Part shown: piece by piece, positions 52,252 through 60,503 of the stretch
Position numbering within the stretch: the first letter of the stretch is position 1
How the letters are laid out: each line of letters begins with the position of its first letter
DNA from: UBA4781 sp963556045
Lineage (GTDB): Bacteria > Chloroflexota > Anaerolineae > Anaerolineales > Anaerolineaceae
Assembly: GCA_963556045.3 (NCBI GenBank)
Contig: CAUVYA020000002.1
Span: 372,001-436,000, forward strand
Length of the DNA: 64,000 nucleotides
Direction: 5' to 3'
Notes under the pieces: generated by a model
Databases searched by the model: none
The model's input: the letters and a program-made list of their open reading frames with translations, nothing else
What the model was told of the DNA's origin: nothing
Made by a program: the position numbers and the translations under genes

Positions 52252-53247
52252 CTAATTCGCAAACGTATCGATCAATAAATGCACATCTCCGCCAACAGGA
52301 TACAGGATCGGGCAGGTGCAGCCATTATCCATATATTCTTTCACTTTAGCACGTGCTTCGCTGGGGGTTCCGGAGGCTGTGATCTTATGGATCAATTCTT
52401 CGGGCACCAGATGTTTGGCTTTCTGGATCTGTTCGTGGGTGGCAGGCCAGCCTAGAATGGACTGGATCTCGTGCACGATATCCATGGAGACACCGGATGC
52501 TTTAGCGATATGGGGCTGCTGGGCGAGATACTGTGTTAATAATCCGCGGGTGGTATCGATGGCTTTATCGTGGTCGTTATCGACCGAACACACCACCAGC
52601 TGCGGCAGGTCCAGATCATCCAGATGTCGACCGGCGCGTTTGGCGCCCACTTCGATCTTCTCGAGCGCATTAAGATTATATTCGGGAGGTACGCAATAAT
52701 TCAACACGACACCTTCGGCGATCTCCCCGCTCAATTCGAGCATTTTATCGCCGGTAGCGCCGATATAAACCGGTACGTTGCGGGGTTCGGTACGACCATG
52801 AACGACATCCAGCTCAATATTGTTGACATGGATAAATTCACCATCAAAACTAACCCGTTCCATAGCCAGCAACCGCTTAAATATCAGAACCGTTTCTTTC
52901 ATTGCAGTGAGGGGTTTACTGCGATCGATACCCACATTCTTCGCCAGGGGGTCCCACCAGGCGCCAATACCGCAGATTATACGGTCGGGAGCGAGATCAT
53001 CAAGCGTCAGAAAGGTAGAAGCGAGCAGCCCAATATTTCTGGTCCAGTTGTTGATAACACCCGAGCCCACTTTCAATTTCTCGGTCACCGCAGCATAAGC
53101 CGCCATGGGTACAATGGCATCACGGACCAATCGGCTCTCTGCCTGCCAAACTGCTTCAAAACCTTTCTGCTCGGCATATTGAACATAATCCAACCCATCT
53201 CGCAGATCATGTGCATCCTGCAAGTAAAGGGCTACCCTGTTTTTCAT
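52252..53247 (-). CDS. LLM-class F420-dependent oxidoreductase
   Basis: A 331-residue luciferase-like monooxygenase-fold protein. It resembles methylene-tetrahydromethanopterin reductase (Mer)-like enzymes: VALYLQDAHDLRDGLDYVQ, GIGAWWDPLAKNVG and PVYIGATGDKMLELSGEIAEG. F420 rather than FMN is likely, given cofC, cofD, cofE and npdG in the same operon. It would use F420H2 or F420 to reduce or oxidise an unknown substrate. AAGGAG precedes the ATG; cofC is 21 bp upstream. Confidence 0.88.
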   Translation of the reverse strand: MKNRVALYLQDAHDLRDGLDYVQYAEQKGFEAVWQAESRLVRDAIVPMAAYAAVTEKLKVGSGVINNWTRNIGLLASTFLTLDDLAPDRIICGIGAWWDPLAKNVGIDRSKPLTAMKETVLIFKRLLAMERVSFDGEFIHVNNIELDVVHGRTEPRNVPVYIGATGDKMLELSGEIAEGVVLNYCVPPEYNLNALEKIEVGAKRAGRHLDDLDLPQLVVCSVDNDHDKAIDTTRGLLTQYLAQQPHIAKASGVSMDIVHEIQSILGWPATHEQIQKAKHLVPEELIHKITASGTPSEARAKVKEYMDNGCTCPILYPVGGDVHLLIDTFAN

Positions 53248-53268
53248 ATATTCACTCCTTGGATCGCT

Positions 53269-53877
53269 TTATTTATTTATTTTACTGGCATTCATGAAGA
53301 TTTCCAAATCCTCAGGAACATCCAGGTCAAAAGTGAGAGATTCCATATTTTTGATCTTCACTTTTATCTTTTTCCGTTCCGCCTGTTCGATATGTTTTCT
53401 AAATGACCAGGGTCCAAAGTTATATTCGAGAATACCGATAGGATTGATAAAAAGAGCGTTGGTACCTTCAGAATGACGATCTGAGGATATGATGATCTCA
53501 GGTGATTCCCCCTCCTGAGCAAGGAAATCTTCTACCTCTTCTTTGTTGATAAAGGGCAGATCGGCGGGGATGATGATGGCTTTGGAGGCATTGTATGCTC
53601 TGGCAGCCACTGTAGCCCGCCTCAGCGCATTATTGATATTGGTCTTCGAACCCTCCTGCACCGTCATGACATCCAGTTCTCTGGCTTTAGAAAGTGCTTC
53701 CGGGTCATAACTGATCACCAGTATCTGATCGATCTTTTGGATCGTTTTTAAACACACTAGTGTTTTTATGAGGAGGTCCTGGTTTAATGCAGATCGTTCC
53801 TCGTCGGTCAGGACGCCAGACAGACGGGATTTTCCTGTGCGTAGTGATTTTACTGGTACTATCGCCCAAAGCGACAT
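53269..53877 (-). CDS. cofC: 2-phospho-L-lactate (or phosphoenolpyruvate) guanylyltransferase CofC/FbiD
   Basis: A 202-residue CofC-like enzyme: LWAIVPVKSLRTGKSRLSGVL at the start with the GTP-binding Lys/Arg pair, IIIPADLPFI (metal-binding Asp) and SEGTNALFINP. It joins GTP to phospholactate or phosphoenolpyruvate for the F420 side chain and releases PPi. Sequence alone does not decide the three-carbon acid. cofD lies 9 bp upstream in the same operon. Confidence 0.92.
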   Translation of the reverse strand: MSLWAIVPVKSLRTGKSRLSGVLTDEERSALNQDLLIKTLVCLKTIQKIDQILVISYDPEALSKARELDVMTVQEGSKTNINNALRRATVAARAYNASKAIIIPADLPFINKEEVEDFLAQEGESPEIIISSDRHSEGTNALFINPIGILEYNFGPWSFRKHIEQAERKKIKVKIKNMESLTFDLDVPEDLEIFMNASKINK

Positions 53878-53886
53878 GGATTTTCT

Positions 53887-54831
53887 CTATATATTTTTTT
53901 CAATAAATGATAAGACTTCTGCAGCCAGTCTTCTGCGTTCTGATCGGTCTGACATAAAAATATTCATTGCCTCGCACATTATACCCCACCCTTCTATGGC
54001 AGGTATTTGCTCTTCATCCTCTTTATCCAGAATGAAAGATGACAAAATACGTAGATAATGCTTTGCGACCTGTGTGGAATTGGAATGGAATCCAAGTTCC
54101 TGGAACATTTTTGCAGCCGGACCCTTGAGCGCTTTCTCTCCAATCAGTGGTGAAAGCGCTAATATCTTCTTATGCTGAATAAGCTCATGAATGCTGGGCA
54201 CTGCGAGAATCGGGTCAATACTGACAAAGGGATTGGATGGACAAAAGATGACACAATCTGCATCCTGCAGATCATTTATAGCTTTTTCAGGCGCATGCGC
54301 ATCTTCAATACCCATAAATTCGATGGATGCCAGTTTAGGCTGGCATTGTTCTTTTACAAAATATTCCTGAAAGGGCAAACGTCTACCATCTCTGGTATGG
54401 ATAAAGGTGCGAACAGAGGTGTCGCTCATAGGATATACCGGCACAGGTACACCCCAGGTGCTGCAAAACTCTTCCGTGATGTGTGAAAGCGTGTCACCTT
54501 CACGTAGACGCTGCGTCCTCACCAGGTGCGTCGCCAGATCCAGATCGCCCAGATTGAACCAGTCAGAACCATCCAGACGTTTGATTTCCTTTAATGTCCT
54601 CCAGCTCTCATCGTTTCTACCCCAACCGGTTTGTGGATTTGCCAGACCTGCCAGGGTGTAGCACACGGTATCCAGGTCAGGCGAGATGGCTAAACCCAGA
54701 TGGGTAAAGTCATCTCCTGTATTGACGATGACCGATAATTGATCAGGAGCTAGGCACTGTGCCAAACCATCTGCCAGTTTCGCTCCTCCTACTCCACCCG
54801 CCAGCGCCACGATCTTCATTTTCTTTTTCAT
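53887..54831 (-). CDS. cofD: 2-phospho-L-lactate transferase CofD/FbiA
   Basis: A 314-residue CofD, which moves the phospholactyl (or enolpyruvyl) group onto Fo to make F420-0. IVALAGGVGGAKLADGLAQ at the N-terminus, NTGDDFTHLGLAISPDLD and VIFCPSNPFVSIDPIL are the family blocks. The start overlaps the cofE stop by ATGA. Fo synthase (cofG/cofH or fbiC) is not in the window. Confidence 0.95.
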   Translation of the reverse strand: MKKKMKIVALAGGVGGAKLADGLAQCLAPDQLSVIVNTGDDFTHLGLAISPDLDTVCYTLAGLANPQTGWGRNDESWRTLKEIKRLDGSDWFNLGDLDLATHLVRTQRLREGDTLSHITEEFCSTWGVPVPVYPMSDTSVRTFIHTRDGRRLPFQEYFVKEQCQPKLASIEFMGIEDAHAPEKAINDLQDADCVIFCPSNPFVSIDPILAVPSIHELIQHKKILALSPLIGEKALKGPAAKMFQELGFHSNSTQVAKHYLRILSSFILDKEDEEQIPAIEGWGIMCEAMNIFMSDRSERRRLAAEVLSFIEKNI

Positions 54832-55604
54832 CGGAACAGATCATCCTTTTTATCACGCAGTACATCACGAAAAGCAGATTCTGTTAACGGATAGGGAAAA
54901 CCACGCACATGTATTGCAGGGATCTTTTCATCAGCCTGCCCCATCACCAGAGATGCCGCGGCTGCCAATTCATCTGCTGCGGCAACTTGCGTGATCTTCA
55001 AGTGAAAACCAAAGATATCTTCTTTACCGCGCATATCCACAATAGCCGGTACTCCGCTCAATCCGATGGAAATACCAACGGTGCCGCGCCGCCAGGCGCG
55101 ACCATGAGAATCAATGATCAACACACCGATATCCAATCCTGAATTATGGAGGAAATACTCGCGGATGGTCTGTGCCGATCGATCTGGATCCCGCGGTAAA
55201 AGCAGAACCCAATCTTCTGCTTCCCCCCAATCACCTTTCACATTGGAATGATCAATTCCCGCATTGGCACAAATAAAACCGTTCTTATGCTCCACAATCA
55301 GCGTATTTTCTTTCACACGAACAACTTCCTTGCTTTCAGAGAGGATCAGTTCCACCAGCCTGGGATCTTTCTTGCATATCTCAGCCAGCTTGACAGCTTC
55401 GGATGAAGGAGTAATAGTCGTGAGATTGATGAGTCGATTTTCTGCCTTTGAAACGATCTTCTGTGTGACCACCAGAATATCCCCTGCTTCCAGCGGTAAA
55501 TAGATGGACTGGAGTGTATTGAATAACACTTCCGCCAGATTCATACCTGGTTCAACCAGGGGGAGGATATCCAGAGGGGTAAGGATCAAAGGGTCACGTT
55601 TCAT
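54828..55604 (-). CDS. cofE: Coenzyme F420-0:L-glutamate ligase CofE/FbiB-like
   Basis: A 258-residue CofE, without the C-terminal nitroreductase domain of mycobacterial FbiB. Blocks: GDILVVTQKIVSKAEN, VCANAGIDHSN-like FICANAGIDHSN, LLPRDPDRSAQTIRE and VLIIDSHGRAWRRGTVGISIG. It adds glutamates to F420-0 with GTP. It lies 11 bp after npdG and overlaps cofD by 4 bp. Confidence 0.94.
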   Translation of the reverse strand: MKRDPLILTPLDILPLVEPGMNLAEVLFNTLQSIYLPLEAGDILVVTQKIVSKAENRLINLTTITPSSEAVKLAEICKKDPRLVELILSESKEVVRVKENTLIVEHKNGFICANAGIDHSNVKGDWGEAEDWVLLLPRDPDRSAQTIREYFLHNSGLDIGVLIIDSHGRAWRRGTVGISIGLSGVPAIVDMRGKEDIFGFHLKITQVAAADELAAAASLVMGQADEKIPAIHVRGFPYPLTESAFRDVLRDKKDDLFR

Positions 55605-55615
55605 CGAATAAAAAC

Positions 55616-56269
55616 TTATTGATCAATGCCGATAATTCGAATACCTGCGGAATGAACACCAAATTTTTTATTGATGTTGATCAATACCGATGTCAATCCT
55701 TCACTTACGATGGAATTTTGGATGGGACCGGCATCGAACCCTTTCATGCCAGCCTGCTGGATAAGCTCAATGACAGACTGTTTCGCCTGAACGTCATTTC
55801 CACAAACCAAAACATCACTGAGTGTTACATCCTCACCCAGTAATTTCCCATAGGATACATTTTGAAATGCCGAAACAACCTTAACATCCTCTCCTAATAT
55901 TTGCTGCGCCTCCTGCGCGGCGGAACCCGAAGCAGGGATGTGAACCATGGATACTTTGGGTGGAACCAGCGGCACGGTCACATCAATCACGATCTTTTCC
56001 TGTACTGTGCTTTTTATAGACTCCAAAATTGCAGCATGCGCGGTATAGGGTACGGTGATTACGATGATCTCTGCATTTTTGGCTGCGATCGGATTTTGTT
56101 CACCCATAACCGGAGTGATTTCTGGGTAAGCGGCGTTCAGTTCGGCTGCAATTCGCTGTGCTTTTTCCTGTTCACGCGATCCGATGATCACCTGATGCCC
56201 GACCTTTGCCCAGCGATAGGCAAGTCCTTTCCCTTCTTTCCCGGTTCCACCAATGATGGCGATATTCAT
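55616..56269 (-). CDS. npdG: NADPH-dependent F420 reductase
   Basis: About 217 residues, a Rossmann-fold F420:NADP oxidoreductase. The N-terminus IAIIGGTGKEGKGLAYRW is the dinucleotide fold, followed by VIIGSREQEKA (Ser-Arg for the NADP 2'-phosphate), and VVSAFQNVSYGKL. It exchanges hydride between NADPH and F420. ATG 56269 is preferred because the longer frame to 56317 overlaps the ssnA-like gene. It is the second gene of the operon. Confidence 0.92.
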   Translation of the reverse strand: MNIAIIGGTGKEGKGLAYRWAKVGHQVIIGSREQEKAQRIAAELNAAYPEITPVMGEQNPIAAKNAEIIVITVPYTAHAAILESIKSTVQEKIVIDVTVPLVPPKVSMVHIPASGSAAQEAQQILGEDVKVVSAFQNVSYGKLLGEDVTLSDVLVCGNDVQAKQSVIELIQQAGMKGFDAGPIQNSIVSEGLTSVLININKKFGVHSAGIRIIGIDQ

Positions 56270-56286
56270 AGGCTGTTTCCTCATTT

Positions 56287-57630
56287 CTACTGAAAATACT
56301 GGTTGTAACGTTCCCACACGGAGGGTGCGAGTGCCAGCGCTTCTCGCGTGATCTTTTCCTCATCGAGGGTTAGGATTTCACGATCTCGCATAAGGATCTT
56401 TCCATCAACTATGGTAGTTGTGATCATGCTGTTTTGAAACCCGAACACCAGATGCCATGGTACATTTCCTGAGGTCAGTGGAGTAAAGGGTTCATAATCA
56501 ACAAAAATGAGATCTGCTTTGGCACCCTGTTTGATCGCTCCCACTTTCGTACCTGACAGCTTCTGCAGCATGGCTGCATTATTGTGCCATGCCATCGCTG
56601 CAATGCGGTCTGCCCCCATACGGCGCGGATCTTTATGCCATAATTTATGAGCCAGATATGCTGCTTTCCATTCATCCCACATTGTATTCGAGAAACCATC
56701 ATTTCCCAGACAGACCGGAATGCCCAGATTCAGCATGGATTCTACCTGCGGCAAACCCACCGCGTTATTCATATTAGAGCGGGGCTGATGTGTTACCCAG
56801 CTTTCTTTTTCTTTAATTAAAACCATCTCGGAAGCATCAATATGAACAGCATGCACAATGATGGTGTAAGGATTCAAGATGTGAAAGGCATTCAATCGTT
56901 CTATGGTCCTCATCCCAGAGCGATAGAGACTGTCAAACTCATCTACCTGATGTTCAGCAACATGGACATGAAAGCCAAAACCCTGTGGAATTTGGGACGC
57001 ACACTCTTCCAGCGTATCATCATCCAGCGTCAAACTGGCATGCAGTCCAAAGGTAGGGAAAATACGCTCTGGCAGATCGCCTGCTTGAAAGCGTTTGATA
57101 AAACGCAGGTTTTCCGCTATGCCTGCTTTCGCACGCTCTTTCCCATCGCGATCGGTAACCTCATAACACGTGGATACGCGCAAGCCGCTTTCAAGGGCAG
57201 CCTGAGCAATATCATCCAGTGATCCTTCTATAGCGTTGGGGGAAGCATGGTGGTCAATTAACGTGGTAGTTCCATGTTTAATGGCATCCAGCATGCAAAC
57301 CAGCGCTGAATAATATACCACCTCATGATCCAGTGCTTTATCCAGTTTCCACCATAATTTATCCAGTATCTGGGGGAAATCCGCGGCAGGTTTCCCCGGG
57401 ATCCCCATTCCACGTGAGTAAGCGCCGTAAAAATGGGTGTGTGCACAGATCGAACCGGGCATTACGATCTGACCGTTTGCATCGATGATCTCTTCGCCAG
57501 CAGGAAACTCACCCTGTAAAGGTTCGCAGTCGACTTTTGTGATCGTGTCATCCTGAATATGGATATTTCCATTCTCAATGATCTGGTTGGGATTCTCACA
57601 GGTTATGATTTTTGCGTTTTTTATGATCAT
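56287..57630 (-). CDS. ssnA: SsnA-like amidohydrolase/aminohydrolase
   Basis: A 447-residue amidohydrolase-superfamily enzyme with metal ligands in CAHTHFYGAY (HxH), HVHVAEHQVDEFD (His), VHAVHID (His) and LGNDGFSNTMW (Asp). The NDGFSNTMWDEWKAAYLAHK block is typical of the SsnA group of the chlorohydrolase/guanine deaminase family. In enteric bacteria ssnA sits with molybdenum hydroxylase genes, as here. A deaminase role on a purine-like compound fits the Mo hydroxylase downstream, but is inferred. It is the first gene of the operon; an extended -10 (57666-57658, minus strand) lies upstream. Confidence 0.85.
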   Translation of the reverse strand: MIIKNAKIITCENPNQIIENGNIHIQDDTITKVDCEPLQGEFPAGEEIIDANGQIVMPGSICAHTHFYGAYSRGMGIPGKPAADFPQILDKLWWKLDKALDHEVVYYSALVCMLDAIKHGTTTLIDHHASPNAIEGSLDDIAQAALESGLRVSTCYEVTDRDGKERAKAGIAENLRFIKRFQAGDLPERIFPTFGLHASLTLDDDTLEECASQIPQGFGFHVHVAEHQVDEFDSLYRSGMRTIERLNAFHILNPYTIIVHAVHIDASEMVLIKEKESWVTHQPRSNMNNAVGLPQVESMLNLGIPVCLGNDGFSNTMWDEWKAAYLAHKLWHKDPRRMGADRIAAMAWHNNAAMLQKLSGTKVGAIKQGAKADLIFVDYEPFTPLTSGNVPWHLVFGFQNSMITTTIVDGKILMRDREILTLDEEKITREALALAPSVWERYNQYFQ

Positions 57631-57657
57631 TTTTCACTCATCTTCTATTGTTGAAAT

Positions 57658-57666
57658 ATTGTAGCA
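57658..57666 (-). promoter_or_regulatory. Extended -10 candidate for the F420/Mo-hydroxylase operon
   Basis: TGCTACAAT on the minus strand (57666-57658), about 28 bp before the ssnA-like ATG. The 101-bp gap to the divergent dipeptidase gene also has TATAAT on the plus strand (57700-57705). Confidence 0.45.
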
Positions 57667-57731
57667 TAGCGCATGGAAACCAGATTCATCATTCTGTAAT
57701 ATAATCTGCCTATTGCTGCACGGAGAAAACT

Positions 57732-59123
57732 ATGAAAAACAATACCCATCTAAATAACGCAATTCAACATTTTGAGAAGAACTACAACTCTTATTTTAAG
57801 AAATTTGAAGAGTTCGTTCGAATACCTTCCATTTCGGCGGACTCTAAATACAACCCTGATATTGAAAAAGCGGCTCAATGGCTCGCCTCATATCTCAACG
57901 AACTGGGAATGGAAGAGGTAAAAGTTTATCCAACCAGAAAACACCCTATTGTTTATGGGGAATATTTAAAAGCTGGAAAAGACAAACCCACCATCCTTGT
58001 TTATGGTCATTACGATGTTCAACCCCCCGACCCGATGAATGAATGGAAAAGTAGCCCGTTTGAACCTACTGTAGAGGGTGAGTATCTGGTGGGACGCGGC
58101 ACATCGGATATGAAAGGGCAAATTGTTGCTGGGCTATACGCAATTGACTCTATTTTAGCAACGGGATCATTAGATGTGAACTTGAAATTCATCTACGAAG
58201 GGGAGGAAGAGATCGGTTCGCCATCCATCGTCAATTTCGTCAAAACCCACACCGACCTTTTAGCGTCAGATTATGCGCTAAACCTGGATGCAGGTATGAT
58301 CGGGAAAGATTCCCCCACCATTGTATATGGCTTGCGGGGATTGGCTTATTTTGAAATTTACGTACAGGGACCCGACCACGATCTTCACTCGGGCTTATTT
58401 GGGGGGATTGTTTACAATCCGGCACAGGCGCTGTCAGAATTGATTGCAGGCATGAAAGACAAAAACGGTCGGATCACCCTTCCCGGCTTCTATGATGCTG
58501 TTGTTCCAATAGATGATGATGAACGCCAGGAACTGGCTCGTCTGGGTCAAGATGAAACATTTTATATAAAGCAGACAGGCGTACAGGAACTATATGGAGA
58601 AATTGGTTATACACCTGTAGAGCAAGTGGGAGCACGTCCAACGCTGGATGTGAACGGTATGAGTTCCGGTTACACTGGCGAAGGTCCCAAAACGGTCATC
58701 CCATCAACAGCAATGGCAAAGATATCCACCCGTCTGGTACCCAATCAAACACCCGCCATGGTAAAAGAACAGCTGATGCAGTATATGCAGGAAAACGCAC
58801 CCAGCGAGGTCAAATGGGAAGTAACACAGCTCTCCAGTGATCCCGCCAGTGTAGCTGACCGCAACAATCTTGCCACCCGCTGTTTTATAAAGGCTCTGAA
58901 AGAGGTGTGGGGCACCGATCCTGTTTATAAACGCGAAGGAGGCAGTATCCCGATCGTTTCTCACATGAAAGAAATACTTGGCATCGAATCCGTCTTGAGC
59001 GGTTTTTGCCTGCCCGGAGATCTCATTCACAGTCCAAATGAACATTTACACATTCCCACCTGGAAAAAAGGTGTGGAAGCAACCATTCGCTTCTTCTACA
59101 ACCTGGGAGACTGCAATGAGTGA
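57732..59123 (+). CDS. M20-family dipeptidase
   Basis: A 463-residue zinc peptidase of the M20 (PepV/CNDP-like) family. Visible: VYGHYDVQPPDP (His and Asp ligands), GRGTSDMKGQ (bridging Asp), YEGEEEIGS (catalytic Glu and Glu ligand), LNLDAG, and GGSIPIVSHMKEILGI. It would cleave dipeptides in the cytoplasm. GGAG precedes the ATG; it overlaps the DUF1385 gene by 8 bp. Confidence 0.92.
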   Translation: MKNNTHLNNAIQHFEKNYNSYFKKFEEFVRIPSISADSKYNPDIEKAAQWLASYLNELGMEEVKVYPTRKHPIVYGEYLKAGKDKPTILVYGHYDVQPPDPMNEWKSSPFEPTVEGEYLVGRGTSDMKGQIVAGLYAIDSILATGSLDVNLKFIYEGEEEIGSPSIVNFVKTHTDLLASDYALNLDAGMIGKDSPTIVYGLRGLAYFEIYVQGPDHDLHSGLFGGIVYNPAQALSELIAGMKDKNGRITLPGFYDAVVPIDDDERQELARLGQDETFYIKQTGVQELYGEIGYTPVEQVGARPTLDVNGMSSGYTGEGPKTVIPSTAMAKISTRLVPNQTPAMVKEQLMQYMQENAPSEVKWEVTQLSSDPASVADRNNLATRCFIKALKEVWGTDPVYKREGGSIPIVSHMKEILGIESVLSGFCLPGDLIHSPNEHLHIPTWKKGVEATIRFFYNLGDCNE

Positions 59124-60012
59124 AAAACAAGACCAGGCGGATACAATGAAAAATTACGGCGGTCAGGCTTTGATTGAAGGGATCCTGATGCGCGGTCAAC
59201 GCTATCTCACGGCTGCTTTCCGCCTGCCGGATGGATCGATCAAGGTGGTGGAAGAGGAATTGACCGGCATTTATAAGAATAAGATCAGGGATCTCCCATT
59301 CTTCCGCGGTCTGATCATTCTATGGGATTCGCTTGCACTGGGCATGAAGTACCTCACCATTTCATCCAATTATCAATTGCCTGAGGAAGAAGAAAAAATT
59401 GAGGGACCAGCCCTGTATTTCACACTGGCAGTTTCTTTGATCATTGCCGTTGTGATCTTTTTCCTCATTCCTACCCTGTTGATGCAGCTACTCTATAAAT
59501 ACACAAATCTCTCCAATTTCCTCATCAACGTCATTGAGGGGGTATTCCGCCTGGGTATCATCATCACATATCTTTCCCTGATACGAAAAATGAAGGATAT
59601 CATGCGGGTATTTTCCTACCATGGCGCTGAGCACAAGACCATTTCAGCGTACGAACATGGTGAAATTCTTGAGGTAGAAAACATCCAAAAATATTCCACG
59701 GCTCATCCGCGCTGCGGTACTTCTTTTCTGCTCACCGTCGCGATCATCTCCATATTCATTTTTGCGATGGTATCCACGCCGAATATCGGTTTGCGTATAC
59801 TGAGTCGAATTGTTCTCGTCCCGGTCGTTTCCATGATCGCGTACGAGATCATCCGGCTGCTTGGAAAATATGAGAACAAGGGGTGGGCTAAATTTCTCGC
59901 CCAACCAAACCTCGCTCTCCAAAAATTAACCACCAACGAACCCAGTGATGATATGGTCGAGGTAGCGATCAGTGCTCTTTCTCGTTTGATGATCCTCGAA
60001 AAACAACCATAA
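59116..60012 (+). CDS. DUF1385 membrane protein (YqhQ-like)
   Basis: A 298-residue protein with the family start GGQALIEGILMRGQ, four predicted membrane helices (two near 110-155, two near 220-265) and the HGAEHKTISAYEHGE...HPRCGTSFLL block. The conserved His and Cys suggest metal binding. The longer frame from 59038 lies within the dipeptidase gene, so ATG 59116 is chosen. In many Chloroflexota and Firmicutes the gene is next to prfA; not so here. Function unknown. Confidence 0.88.
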   Translation: MSEKQDQADTMKNYGGQALIEGILMRGQRYLTAAFRLPDGSIKVVEEELTGIYKNKIRDLPFFRGLIILWDSLALGMKYLTISSNYQLPEEEEKIEGPALYFTLAVSLIIAVVIFFLIPTLLMQLLYKYTNLSNFLINVIEGVFRLGIIITYLSLIRKMKDIMRVFSYHGAEHKTISAYEHGEILEVENIQKYSTAHPRCGTSFLLTVAIISIFIFAMVSTPNIGLRILSRIVLVPVVSMIAYEIIRLLGKYENKGWAKFLAQPNLALQKLTTNEPSDDMVEVAISALSRLMILEKQP

Positions 60013-60053
60013 AAGTTCTTATAATTAATGAAACAACAGGATGAGGTTACAAG

Positions 60054-60500
60054 ATGACGATTGTTGAAAATATCGAAAAGGACCTGGTTGGCGCCATGCG
60101 TGAGAAAAATGCAGATGTTGTTCGTACACTGCGAACAGCGATGTCATCGATTAAGTATGTCGAAAAAGAAAAGAAGGAAAAACTGGATGACCTGGGTGTG
60201 ATCGCTGTACTGCAAAAAGAGATCAAGGTGCGCCAGGAAACGATCGAAGATGCCAAAAAAGGAGATCGCCAGGACCTGGTTGATGAAAATAACGCTGAGA
60301 TTTCACTCCTGGAACGATATCTGCCTGCTCCTCTATCGGAGAAGGAACTGGATGAACTGGTTCAGAAGGTTATCCGGGAAAGCGGCGCTCAGTCCATGAA
60401 AGATATGGGGAAAGTAATGCAAGAATCGATCACTCTGGTCAATGGTCGTGCCCCAAATAATGTCATCAGCCAGGCGATCCGCAAACATCTGGCAGGATGA
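60054..60500 (+). CDS. GatB/YqeY-domain protein
   Basis: A 148-residue YqeY protein: DLVGAMREKNADVVRTLRTAMS at the start, LQKEIKVRQETIEDAKKGDR in the middle, and MGKVMQ...NGRAPNNVISQAI at the end. The family resembles the tRNA-binding tail of GatB and may bind tRNA. GAGGTTACAAG precedes the ATG. pgpH follows after 3 bp. Confidence 0.93.
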   Translation: MTIVENIEKDLVGAMREKNADVVRTLRTAMSSIKYVEKEKKEKLDDLGVIAVLQKEIKVRQETIEDAKKGDRQDLVDENNAEISLLERYLPAPLSEKELDELVQKVIRESGAQSMKDMGKVMQESITLVNGRAPNNVISQAIRKHLAG

Positions 60501-60503
60501 GGT

